Below are positions 49,971 through 59,116 of a DNA stretch of 64,000 nucleotides, one piece after another. Source of the DNA: Lentisalinibacter sp964602525 (GTDB lineage Bacteria > Pseudomonadota > Gammaproteobacteria > Steroidobacterales > Woeseiaceae); assembly GCA_964602525.1 (NCBI GenBank), contig CAZRSA010000002.1, positions 1 to 64,000 on the forward strand. Reading direction: 5' to 3'. Within the stretch, counting starts at the first letter, position 1. Every line of letters starts with the position of its first letter. A model generated the notes under the pieces. It made no database searches. It saw only the letters and a list, made by a program, of their open reading frames with translations, and was not told the origin of the DNA. The position numbers were made by a program, and so were the translations under genes.

Positions 49971-50615
49971 ATGCGCATCGTTTTGCTCGGCGCCCCGGGC
50001 TCAGGGAAGGGCACACAGGCCCAGCGGCTGATGGCCGAGAAGGGTATCCCGCAGATATCCACGGGCGACCTGCTGCGTGCGGCGGTCGCCTCCGGCAGCG
50101 AACTCGGCCGCAAGGCGAAGTCGGCCATGGACGCCGGCGAACTCGTCTCCGACGACATCGTTCTCGGCATGATCCGGGAACGGCTCGCCGAAGACGACGC
50201 CGCGAACGGCTTCATCCTGGACGGCTTCCCGCGCAACGAGTCCCAGGCCGAGTCCCTGGACGAACTGCTGGCGGAACTCGGCCAGCCCCTGGACGCGGCG
50301 GTGCTCATGGACGTGGATTTCGATATCCTCATGAAGCGGCTGACCGGCCGGCGCACCTGCTCGGTCACCGGCAAGGTGCTCAATATCCATTACTCGCCCC
50401 AGGAGGAACTCGATGCCTGCCTGAAGGCCGGCGGGGAGCTCCGCCAGCGCGAGGACGACAACGAGGAGATCATCGCGAACCGTCTGCAGGTCTACCGGGA
50501 ACAGACGGCGCCGCTGGTGGATTACTACCGGGACCGGGGGCTGCTGAAGACGGTGGATGCCGAGGGCAGCATCGAGGCCGTCTACGAGCGGCTGGTCTCC
50601 GCGGTGGAGGGCTGA
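49971..50615 (+). CDS. adk: Adenylate kinase
   Basis: A 214-residue enzyme that interconverts AMP + ATP and 2 ADP. P-loop GAPGSGKGTQ at residue 8, STGDLLRAA, the LID region from about 120 (TGRRTCSVTGKVLNIHYSP) and GFPRNESQAESL are present. The LID lacks zinc cysteines, as in other gram-negative enzymes. AGGGAG stands before the ATG. It diverges from PPi-PFK over 168 bases and its end overlaps the convergent rnd by 34. Confidence 0.97.
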   Translation: MRIVLLGAPGSGKGTQAQRLMAEKGIPQISTGDLLRAAVASGSELGRKAKSAMDAGELVSDDIVLGMIRERLAEDDAANGFILDGFPRNESQAESLDELLAELGQPLDAAVLMDVDFDILMKRLTGRRTCSVTGKVLNIHYSPQEELDACLKAGGELRQREDDNEEIIANRLQVYREQTAPLVDYYRDRGLLKTVDAEGSIEAVYERLVSAVEG

Positions 50616-51697
50616 GGCCGCTTCCCGAGCAGCGACTGCAGAGGCTCTCCCACCAGCTTGCCGCGCCAGCCGGACAGCGCGCGCAGCCCGTCGCCGCCGG
50701 CGGCGGCCCTGCGCAGGTCCTTCTGGGAGGCGATCAGCTCGGGCTCGATGCCCAGCTCCTCCGCCTTGCCTCGCACCACGCCGGCCATCTCGGCCACCAG
50801 CGCCTTCTCGGCCGCCGTGGGCGCACCCCGCCGCAGTACCGGCGATGGTCCCGCCCGGGCGATCACCCGCAGCAGCTGATCGCCGGCCCTCCGTACCAGC
50901 CCCGCCGGCACGTCCCGGACGTCCGCCAGCGCCTCGCGGCTGGAGGGCCGGGACTGGGCAAGGGCGATCAGCGCGGCGTCCTTCAGTATCCATTGGCGGG
51001 GCCGGTCCGCTCGCAGGGCTTCGCGTTCCCGCCACACGGCCAGTGCCGCGGCGGCCGATGCGGTGCGCTCGTCCATGCGCGCCAGCCCCTTCAGCCGCTG
51101 CCAGGCCGTGTCGGGCGCGGGCTCGTAGAGGACCGGATCCAGCAGTTCGTTGCTGTCGGCCACTGCCCAGTCGAACCGGCCGAGCTCCTCGAGGCGGGCG
51201 CTCAGGATGGCGCGCATCTCATCCAGGTAGCGCACGTCGTCGGCGGCGTATTCCAACTGCTCGGGGCCGAGCGGCCGGCGCGACCAGTCCGTACGCGTGT
51301 GATGCTTGCCGAGATCGATGCCCAGCAGCTCGCGCACCAGCGCGGCGTAGCCGATCTGCGCCGGATAGCCGCACAGCGCCGCCGCCACCTGGGTGTCGAA
51401 GATGCGGCCCGGCAGGCGTCCCGCCGCGCCGAGCAGCACCTCCAGGTCCTGCCGGGCGGCGTGCAGGGTGAGCTCCGTGCGGTCGAAGCACTGCCACAGG
51501 GGCTCCAGGTCCATCCCGGCCAGCGGATCGATGCAGGCGATGCGCCCACCGGCCGTGAGCTGCACCAGACACAGCCGGGCGTGGTAGGTGCGTTCACGCA
51601 GGAATTCCGTATCCGCGGCCAGCGTGCCGCCGGCGTCGATCGTCGCCAGGAACGAAAGCAGTGTGGCCTCGGTGTCGATGAAGAGAATGTCGCTCAT
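50582..51697 (-). CDS. rnd: Ribonuclease D
   Basis: A 371-residue DEDDy 3'-5' exoribonuclease for tRNA 3' maturation. AADTEFLRERTY, HAARQDLEVLL and YAADDVRYL hold the four acidic residues and the catalytic Tyr; an HRDC domain follows from about residue 205. Start ATG 51697 was chosen over longer upstream frames. It converges on adk with a 34-base overlap. Confidence 0.94.
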   Translation of the reverse strand: MSDILFIDTEATLLSFLATIDAGGTLAADTEFLRERTYHARLCLVQLTAGGRIACIDPLAGMDLEPLWQCFDRTELTLHAARQDLEVLLGAAGRLPGRIFDTQVAAALCGYPAQIGYAALVRELLGIDLGKHHTRTDWSRRPLGPEQLEYAADDVRYLDEMRAILSARLEELGRFDWAVADSNELLDPVLYEPAPDTAWQRLKGLARMDERTASAAAALAVWREREALRADRPRQWILKDAALIALAQSRPSSREALADVRDVPAGLVRRAGDQLLRVIARAGPSPVLRRGAPTAAEKALVAEMAGVVRGKAEELGIEPELIASQKDLRRAAAGGDGLRALSGWRGKLVGEPLQSLLGKRPQPSTAETSRS

Positions 51698-51765
51698 TGG
51701 CGGGTCTTTGCCCTCCGGGGTTATCGTGAGAACATGCGCTGCATGCGAGGATACACTGCCGCAGC

Positions 51766-52266
51766 GTGCTGATACTGCTCCGGACACTGACGGGTATCGT
51801 GCTGCTGCGGCTGGGTCCCGATGCGCTGCCCCGCTCGCTGTTCCTCACCGGCCTCCTGTTCGCTGCGATGCTGGCGGCGAGTTTCTCCGGGCTCGCGCTG
51901 TCGGGCGGCTGGCAGCCCTGGTCGCCGGCGTTCTTCGTGCTCAGCCTCGGGCTGTCCCTCGGTACCTACACGATCGCGCTGCGGCTGCGCGGCTACCCCG
52001 CCCGTCTCCCGCAGACCTTCGCCGCGCTGTTCGGTGCCTCGGCGCTGATCAGCGTGGCCGAGCTGCCGCTGCTCGCCACCGGTGCGCTGGAGGCGGAGGG
52101 GCAGGGCGGGGTCATGGTGCTGCTGGCGCTCATCGCGTGGTCGATACTCGTTGACGGTCACATCATGGCCCGGGCGCTGGAGGTTCCGCTGATCGGCGGC
52201 ACGCTGCTGGCACTGGCCGTCTTCTCCGGGCAGCTCGTGCTGTACCAGCAATTCCCCTCGGCCTGA
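51766..52266 (+). CDS. Small integral membrane protein of unknown function
   Basis: A 166-residue protein with four predicted transmembrane helices (residues about 23-43, 55-72, 85-105 and 118-160 in part), no signal peptide and few charged residues. I recognise no family. GTG 51766 starts it. It stops 2 bases before mpl, so it is likely translated with it; that association, and its conserved position, are all that can be said. Confidence 0.65.
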   Translation: MLILLRTLTGIVLLRLGPDALPRSLFLTGLLFAAMLAASFSGLALSGGWQPWSPAFFVLSLGLSLGTYTIALRLRGYPARLPQTFAALFGASALISVAELPLLATGALEAEGQGGVMVLLALIAWSILVDGHIMARALEVPLIGGTLLALAVFSGQLVLYQQFPSA

Positions 52267-52268
52267 CC

Positions 52269-53630
<1,362 letters not shown>

Positions 53631-53685
53631 CGCCCGGCGCAACCGGCGCATCGGCTGGCCGGCGGGCGGCGAATCACAGACGACT

Positions 53686-54285
53686 ATGAGCGACACCGAG
53701 ATCCCGCTGTTCCCGCTGCGAACGGTTCTCTACCCCGAGGGCCCGCTGCCGCTGCGCATCTTCGAGACCCGCTACGTTGACATGATCAGCCGCTGCCTGC
53801 GCGAGGACGCGGGCTTCGGCGTCGTGCTCATCCGCGAGGGCACGGAGACCGGCGCGGCCAGTACCTGCAGTACCGGCACCCTGGCGAAGATCGTCGACTG
53901 GTATCAGGGCAGCGACGGGCTGCTGGGCATCACGGCCCAGGGCACGCAGCGCTTCCGTCTCGAGTCCGTGCGCCGGGCGCAGGACGGGCTCAACCTCGGC
54001 CGGGTGGAATGGCTGGAGCACGAGCCCCGGGTGGAGCTGCCCGCCGCGTTCCGGCCCATGGTGGATATCCTGCGGGGCGTGCTGGACGACCTGGGCCGGC
54101 TGTACGAGCCGCTGGAGCGCCGCTACGACGACGCCACCTGGGTTGGCTACCGGTTCGCCGAGATACTTCCCATCACGCCGGAGCAGAAACAGTTCTGCCT
54201 GGAGACCGAGGACGCGCTCGAGCGGCTGGAGATCATCCGCGTGATCCTTCGCTCCGCCGGTGAGGAGGACGAGGACGACGGCTGA
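53686..54285 (+). CDS. Lon N-terminal substrate-binding domain protein
   Basis: A 199-residue protein with only the Lon N-terminal (PUA-like) domain: IPLFPLRTVLYPEGPLPLRIFE, then GFGVVLIREG, GTLAKIVDW and a helical tail with acidic EEDEDDG end. There is no ATPase or protease part. Proteins like it may help recognise substrates of proteases; the role is unknown. It is 55 bases past mpl and is convergent with hemL, 4 bases apart. Confidence 0.92.
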   Translation: MSDTEIPLFPLRTVLYPEGPLPLRIFETRYVDMISRCLREDAGFGVVLIREGTETGAASTCSTGTLAKIVDWYQGSDGLLGITAQGTQRFRLESVRRAQDGLNLGRVEWLEHEPRVELPAAFRPMVDILRGVLDDLGRLYEPLERRYDDATWVGYRFAEILPITPEQKQFCLETEDALERLEIIRVILRSAGEEDEDDG

Positions 54286-54289
54286 GGGC

Positions 54290-55564
54290 TCAGTCCGCCA
54301 CCTCCGCGAACGCCTCGGCCGCCTTCGCCAGCGTCGTCGCGATCTCCGCCTCGCCATGGGCGGCGGAGACGAAGCCCGCCTCGAACGCGGACGGCGCGAG
54401 ATAGATGCCCCGCTCCAGCATGGCGTGGAAGAAGCGGCGGAAAAGATCCACGTCGGCCTCTGCCACCTGGCGGTAGGTGCGCACAGGCCCGTCGGCGGTG
54501 AAGACGAAGCCGAACATGCCACCCAGTGATCCGGTGGCCAGCGGCACCCCCGCGTCGGCCGCCGCGCCGGCCATCCCGTCCGCCAGCTGCTGCGTCCTCG
54601 CCGTCAGGTCCTCGTAGAAGCCTTCCTGGTCGATGCCTTCCAGCGTGGCGAGACCCGCGGCCATGGCCACCGGATTGCCGGACAGCGTGCCCGCCTGATA
54701 CACGGGGCCGACCGGCGCGATGTGCTCCATGATTTCGCGCCTGCCGCCGAAGGCCGCAGCCGGCATACCGCCGCCGATCACCTTGCCGAAGGTGGTGAGA
54801 TCGGGCGCGATGCCGAAGACCGACTGCGCGCCGCCCTTCGCCACGCGGAAGCCGGTCATCACCTCGTCGAAGATCAGAACGGTGCCGGCAGCGGTGCAGG
54901 TCTCGCGCAGGGTCTCCAGGAAGCCGGGCACCGGTGGCACGAAGTTCATGTTGCCGGCGACCGGCTCGACGATGACGCAGGCGATGCGCTCGCCGTACTC
55001 CTCGAACGCGTCGCGCACCTGCTCGCTGTTGTTGAACTCCAGCGTGAGCGTGAGCTCCGCCAGCCCCGCCGGCACGCCGGGCGAACTCGGTACGCCGAAA
55101 GTGAGTGCGCCGGAGCCGGCGCTGATCAGCAGGGAGTCCGAATGGCCGTGATAGCAGCCTTCGAATTTCACGATGAGGTCCCGGCCGGTGTAGCCCCGCG
55201 CGAGGCGGATGGCACTCATCGTCGCCTCGGTGCCGGAGCTCACCATGCGCACCAGTTCCATGGAGGGCACCAGCTCGGTGATCTTGCGGGCGATCTCGGT
55301 CTCCAGTACGCAGGGTGCGCCGAACGACAGACCGTCCACCGCGGTGCGCTGCACGGCCTCGATGACGCGAGGATGGGCGTGGCCGAGGATCATGGGGCCC
55401 CACGAGCCGACGTAGTCGATCAGCTCCCGCCCGTCTTCGGTCCATACCCGTGGCCCCTCGGCGCGCTTGAAGAACAGCGGCTCGCCGCCGACCGCCGCGA
55501 ATGCGCGCACGGGGGAGTTCACCCCGCCGGGAATGTACTTGCTGGCTTCGGAAAACAGACTCAT
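54290..55564 (-). CDS. hemL: Glutamate-1-semialdehyde 2,1-aminomutase
   Basis: A 424-residue PLP enzyme that makes 5-aminolevulinate for tetrapyrrole (haem, B12) synthesis. PGGVNSPVRAF, VGSWGPMILGHAHP, MVSSGTEATMSAIRLARG and FDEVMTGFRV lead to the PLP lysine in FGKVIGGGMPAAAFGG near residue 264. AGGAGG stands just before ATG 55564. It diverges from rubredoxin. B12 made downstream would supply NrdJ. Confidence 0.96.
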   Translation of the reverse strand: MSLFSEASKYIPGGVNSPVRAFAAVGGEPLFFKRAEGPRVWTEDGRELIDYVGSWGPMILGHAHPRVIEAVQRTAVDGLSFGAPCVLETEIARKITELVPSMELVRMVSSGTEATMSAIRLARGYTGRDLIVKFEGCYHGHSDSLLISAGSGALTFGVPSSPGVPAGLAELTLTLEFNNSEQVRDAFEEYGERIACVIVEPVAGNMNFVPPVPGFLETLRETCTAAGTVLIFDEVMTGFRVAKGGAQSVFGIAPDLTTFGKVIGGGMPAAAFGGRREIMEHIAPVGPVYQAGTLSGNPVAMAAGLATLEGIDQEGFYEDLTARTQQLADGMAGAAADAGVPLATGSLGGMFGFVFTADGPVRTYRQVAEADVDLFRRFFHAMLERGIYLAPSAFEAGFVSAAHGEAEIATTLAKAAEAFAEVAD

Positions 55565-55609
55565 GGTGACCTCCTGTGCTGAGCGCATCCTAACCGAGGC
55601 CGAGCCGCC

Positions 55610-55638
55610 TTCAAAACCCGCCGGGCCGTCCGTATCAT
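55610..55638 (+). promoter_or_regulatory. Candidate promoter for the rubredoxin leader
   Basis: TTCAAA (55610-55615), 17-base spacer, TATCAT (55633-55638). The -10 is 5/6 and the -35 4/6. It would start transcription about 35 bases before the first mini-ORF. Confidence 0.4.
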
Positions 55639-55670
55639 TGCCGTCCATACGGCAACGGCGACGGCCCGGA

Positions 55671-55721
55671 ATCTCCCGTGAAGAGCCATCTCCCATGAAG
55701 AGCCATCTCCCATGAAGAGCT
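55671..55721. repeat. 17-bp tandem repeat, three copies, covering the rubredoxin start
   Basis: ATCTCCCRTGAAGAGCC occurs three times head to tail (55671-55687, 55688-55704, 55705-55721); copy 1 has GTG for ATG and copy 3 ends in T instead of C. Each copy contains a start codon, the last being that of rubredoxin. Confidence 0.95.
55678..55715 (+). promoter_or_regulatory. Two overlapping six-codon mini-ORFs leading into rubredoxin
   Basis: GTG 55678 reads V/M-K-S-H-L-P-stop with TGA 55696-55698. That TGA overlaps ATG 55695, which reads M-K-S-H-L-P-stop with TGA 55713-55715, which overlaps the rubredoxin ATG 55712. Each junction is ATGA, a classical stop-restart overlap. No good ribosome site precedes the rubredoxin ATG itself. 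Translation of the mini-ORFs is inferred, not shown. Confidence 0.5.
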
Positions 55722-55876
55722 ACATGTGCCTTATCTGCGGCTATATCTACGACGAGGCCGAGGGCGACCCCGAATCCGGCATACCGCCGAACACCCGCTG
55801 GGAGGACGTACCGCTGTCCTGGCGCTGTCCGGACTGCGGCGCCGGTAAGGAGGACTTCGAGATGGTCGAGGTCTGA
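55712..55876 (+). CDS. Rubredoxin
   Basis: A 54-residue iron-sulfur electron carrier. The two Cys pairs that hold the single iron are visible: YMCLICGYIYDEAEGDP at the start and RCPDCGAGKEDFEMVEV at the end, with the IPPNTRWEDVPLSW stretch between. Size and spacing are exact for the family. Its ATG overlaps the stop of a mini-ORF in the tandem repeat, and the first three codons (M-K-S) are those of the repeat unit. Possible partners are alkane hydroxylase, rubrerythrin or superoxide reductase; none is in the window. hemL is divergent. Confidence 0.95.
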   Translation: MKSYMCLICGYIYDEAEGDPESGIPPNTRWEDVPLSWRCPDCGAGKEDFEMVEV

Positions 55877-55894
55877 ACGGCCAGGCCCGGGCCT

Positions 55895-56836
55895 TCACGG
55901 GCCGGCGGCAGTCGCTGCGCCGAGCTGCTCGGCGGCGATCCCCTCGGCTGCCAGCATGGCGATTACGCTGTCGGGACCCACGAGATGAAGCGCGCCGACG
56001 ACGACCAGGAAATCCCCCTCGCGCTCGAGCAGCGCGGCGATGCGCGGCGTCCACTTGCGGTTGCGTTCGGTGACGAGCCGGTCGTACAGATCGGGATAGC
56101 GGCGCAGCTCCTCCAGCAGTTCGTCGGCCAGGTAGCCCGTGTCGCCCCGCCGCCAGGCCGCCACCGTGCGGTCCATGCCCGCCTCCAGGTCCTCGATCTC
56201 GGCCAGTGACTCGAGCAGCATGTCGCTCTGCAGCGCGAGCGGCAGGGAGTCGAAGAAGGCGATCTGCTCCTCGAAGGTCTCCAGCCCGGCCACCGGCTTG
56301 CCGTCCCGGCGGGCGAGCGCGGCCATGTGGGCGTCGAGGCCCTGGCGGGGATCGTAGCCCTCGCGCATCAGCAGCATCTGGGTGAGGGTGAGCGCGGCGT
56401 ACCAGGGCTCCGCCCCCTGCATCCGGTCCAGGTCGACACCCGCCGCGGCGGCCGCCTCCCGCGCGCGGGCATAGTCGTCCGCGCCCATGAGCGAGGCCAG
56501 TGTCTCGCCCTCCGGCGGCGTGCCGCGGGCGAACATCACTGCCGATACCATGGCGGAGTCGAGGTCGTCCATGTCCAGCTCCATAACGAGGGCGTCCGCC
56601 TCGGCATAGGCCTCCCGGATGGGGTCGGGCAGGGGGTAGTCACTCTCGCGCAGCAGATGGATGGAGCCGAGCAGCCACACCCGAGTGTCCGCATCCCGGA
56701 CCTGCCAGAGCGGCAGGGTGTCACCGGCCGTTGCCAGCCCCGGTGCGGCGAGCGCGAGCAGCAGGAGTATGCGTGTCGTGCGGCTGCAGAGGCCGAAGAG
56801 GATTCGGGCGGAGCGGGCCGGCGGGCCGGCGCTCAT
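55895..56836 (-). CDS. TraB/GumN family protein with signal peptide
   Basis: A 313-residue protein with an N-terminal hydrophobic signal (ILLLLALAAPGLATAG), then LWQVRDADTRVWLLGSIHLLRESDY, the hallmark of TraB/GumN (GSIH), a central helical part with the PVAGLETFEEQIAFF segment, and FLVVVGALHLVGPDSV near the end. These proteins are related to the Tiki metalloprotease fold; the GSIH, LETFEEQ and GALHL residues would be metal ligands. Substrate unknown. Its ATG overlaps the cpdA TGA (ATGA). Confidence 0.9.
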   Translation of the reverse strand: MSAGPPARSARILFGLCSRTTRILLLLALAAPGLATAGDTLPLWQVRDADTRVWLLGSIHLLRESDYPLPDPIREAYAEADALVMELDMDDLDSAMVSAVMFARGTPPEGETLASLMGADDYARAREAAAAAGVDLDRMQGAEPWYAALTLTQMLLMREGYDPRQGLDAHMAALARRDGKPVAGLETFEEQIAFFDSLPLALQSDMLLESLAEIEDLEAGMDRTVAAWRRGDTGYLADELLEELRRYPDLYDRLVTERNRKWTPRIAALLEREGDFLVVVGALHLVGPDSVIAMLAAEGIAAEQLGAATAAGP

Positions 56837-57588
56837 GCCGGACCGCTCCCGTCGAGCCAGCGCAGGCGGGTGTCCAGCTTCCCGTCGGCGCCCAGGATCA
56901 GCCAGCGCCAGGCCGGCGGCCGGTCGTCCACCGCGAACTCGTCCCGCCGCGGCAGGAACTGCCGGCAGGTGGAGGGCGTCGCCAGCAGGCGGTAATGGTT
57001 GCGGCGGGCGTCGAACTCCTGGTGCACGTGGCCCCACACGAGGCCCCGCACCTGGGCGTGGCGGTCGGCGAGGTCGAGCAGCGCGTGCGCATCCGCCAGC
57101 CCGATGTCGTCCAGCCAGCGGCTGCCCACCGGCACCGGCTGGTGGTGCAGACAGAGCAGCGCGGGCTCCCGGCCATTTCCAGTGAGGTCGGCCTCGGCGG
57201 CCGCCAGGGTCTCCGCGTCGAGACGCCCGCCGATTTCACCCTCCGCCCAGGTGGAGAGCAGGTGCACGCGCCAGCCGCCGGCAGCGACCACGCCGCCGAC
57301 GGTGAACGGTGCCTCGGCGAGGAGTTCGGCCATGTGCGAGGGATCGTCGTGGTTACCCGCCAGGCACCAGACGGGTGTGCCGCACTCCGACAGCAGGTCG
57401 CGGAAGCGCTCGTAGGCGCCGCGGGATTCGTCCTGGGCGATGTCGCCTGTGACCAGCACGGCGTCGGGGGCCGCCTCGTCGCGGGCCGCGTGCAGAACGG
57501 CCGCCAGGGATTCCGCGGTGCGTACGCCGCGCAGCTCGCCGTCTGCGTCGGCGTAGAGATGGGGGTCCGTGATGTGCAGGATACGCAT
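56833..57588 (-). CDS. cpdA: CpdA-like 3',5'-cyclic-AMP phosphodiesterase (metallophosphoesterase)
   Basis: A 251-residue calcineurin-like enzyme. Metal-binding motifs: ITDPHLY near residue 6, VTGDIAQD near 46, CLAGNHDDP near 75, LCLHHQPVP near 146 and VWGHVHQ near 184. This is the class III cAMP phosphodiesterase pattern. It would lower cAMP, and cAMP as its substrate is inferred from family similarity. ATG 57588 is preferred over a TTG two codons upstream. It is coupled to the TraB/GumN gene by an ATGA overlap. Confidence 0.88.
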   Translation of the reverse strand: MRILHITDPHLYADADGELRGVRTAESLAAVLHAARDEAAPDAVLVTGDIAQDESRGAYERFRDLLSECGTPVWCLAGNHDDPSHMAELLAEAPFTVGGVVAAGGWRVHLLSTWAEGEIGGRLDAETLAAAEADLTGNGREPALLCLHHQPVPVGSRWLDDIGLADAHALLDLADRHAQVRGLVWGHVHQEFDARRNHYRLLATPSTCRQFLPRRDEFAVDDRPPAWRWLILGADGKLDTRLRWLDGSGPA

Positions 57589-57625
57589 CGTCAACCGCAG
57601 GCTCCTTGCCCGGGCGGCCGGGCAC

Positions 57626-57657
57626 GAAAAAGGGCGGAGCCCGGCCGGGCTCCGCCC
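57626..57657 (-). terminator. Rho-independent terminator after ahcY
   Basis: A perfect inverted repeat GGGCGGAGCCCGG/CCGGGCTCCGCCC (57632-57644, 57645-57657) has on the minus strand a run of five U after it. It lies about 84 bases past the ahcY stop. Confidence 0.88.
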
Positions 57658-57740
57658 CGATCATAGCGCGAATGCCCGGCTGCATTCCCGGGCATATCCG
57701 CCGGCGTTTCCCGGGAGCCTGCGTGCCGGGCGCTGACGGC

Positions 57741-59054
57741 TCAGTAGCGGTAGTGGTCCGACTTGTACGGCCCCTCCACGGGAACGCCGATGTAGCGCGC
57801 CTGCTCCTCGCTCAGCGTGGTGATGTTCGCGCCGATCTTCTTCAGGTGCAGCCGGGCGACCTTCTCGTCCAGGTGTTTCGGCAGTACATAGACCCGCCTC
57901 TCGTAGTTCTCCGGATGCTGCCAGAGGTCGATCTGTGCCAGCACCTGGTTGGTGAACGAGTTCGACATCACGAAGCTCGGGTGGCCGGTGCCGCAGCCGA
58001 GATTCACCAGCCGGCCCTCGGCCAGCAGGATGATGCGCTTGCCGTCGGGGAAGATCACGTGATCCACCTGGGGCTTGATGTTCTCCCACTCGAGATTACG
58101 CAGGTAGGCCACGTCGATCTCGTTGTCGAAATGACCGATGTTGCAGACGATGGCCTGATCCTTCATCCGCTCCATGTGCTCGCCGGTGATGATGTGGTAG
58201 TTGCCCGTGGCGGTGACGAAGATGTCCGCCTGCTCCACCGCCTCGTCCAGCGTCACCACCCGGTAGCCCTCCATTGCAGCCTGCAGCGCACAGATGGGGT
58301 CGATCTCGGTGATCCACACGGTGCAGCCGAGGCCGCGCAGGCTCTGGGCGCTGCCCTTGCCCACGTCGCCGTAGCCGCAGACCACCGCGACCTTGCCGGC
58401 GATCATCACGTCGGTGGCCCGCTTGATGGAATCCACCAGCGACTCCCGGCAGCCGTAGAGGTTGTCGAACTTGGACTTGGTGACCGAGTCGTTCACGTTG
58501 ATGGCCGGGCAGCCCAGCGTGCCTTCGCGCTGCATCTCGTAGAGCCGCTTCACGCCGGTGGTGGTCTCCTCGGAGAGCCCGCGGATCTCCTTCATCAGTT
58601 CCGGGTGCTTCTCGTGCACCACCTGGGTCAGGTCGCCGCCGTCGTCCAGCAGCATGTTCGGCTGCCAGCCGTCGGGGCCGGTGATGGTCTGGTCGACGCA
58701 CCACCAGTACTCCTCCTCGGTCTCGCCCTTCCACGCGAACACCGGCACACCGGAGGCGGCGATGGCCGCCGCCGCGTGATCCTGGGTGGAGAATATGTTG
58801 CAGGAGGACCAGCGCACCTCGGCGCCCAGCGCGGTGAGCGTCTCGATCAGCACCGCCGTCTGGATGGTCATGTGCAGACAGCCGGCGATGCGCGCGCCGG
58901 CCAGCGGCTGCTTGTCGGCGAACTCCTCCCGCACCGCGATGAGGCCCGGCATCTCCGTTTCGGCGATGGCGATCTCCTTGCGGCCCCACTCTGCCAGGGC
59001 GATGTCGGCTACCCGGTAGTCCTGTGCCGGCATCTCGGCGGCGTTGCTGCTCAT
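57741..59054 (-). CDS. ahcY: Adenosylhomocysteinase
   Basis: A 437-residue NAD-dependent enzyme that splits S-adenosylhomocysteine to adenosine and homocysteine, closing the methylation cycle. CLHMTIQTAVLIETL, WSSCNIFSTQDHAAAA, the NAD site VCGYGDVGKGSAQSL near residue 225 and the C-terminal HLKKIGANITTLSEEQARYIG ending in SDHYRY are intact. It lies 62 bases after metK on the same strand. No SAH riboswitch motif is seen in that gap. Confidence 0.97.
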   Translation of the reverse strand: MSSNAAEMPAQDYRVADIALAEWGRKEIAIAETEMPGLIAVREEFADKQPLAGARIAGCLHMTIQTAVLIETLTALGAEVRWSSCNIFSTQDHAAAAIAASGVPVFAWKGETEEEYWWCVDQTITGPDGWQPNMLLDDGGDLTQVVHEKHPELMKEIRGLSEETTTGVKRLYEMQREGTLGCPAINVNDSVTKSKFDNLYGCRESLVDSIKRATDVMIAGKVAVVCGYGDVGKGSAQSLRGLGCTVWITEIDPICALQAAMEGYRVVTLDEAVEQADIFVTATGNYHIITGEHMERMKDQAIVCNIGHFDNEIDVAYLRNLEWENIKPQVDHVIFPDGKRIILLAEGRLVNLGCGTGHPSFVMSNSFTNQVLAQIDLWQHPENYERRVYVLPKHLDEKVARLHLKKIGANITTLSEEQARYIGVPVEGPYKSDHYRY

Positions 59055-59116
59055 TGGGTCTTCTCCGTGATTGCTAAAGAGTCAGTCCATTCGTCCCCGG
59101 CGGCCCCGCCGATGCG

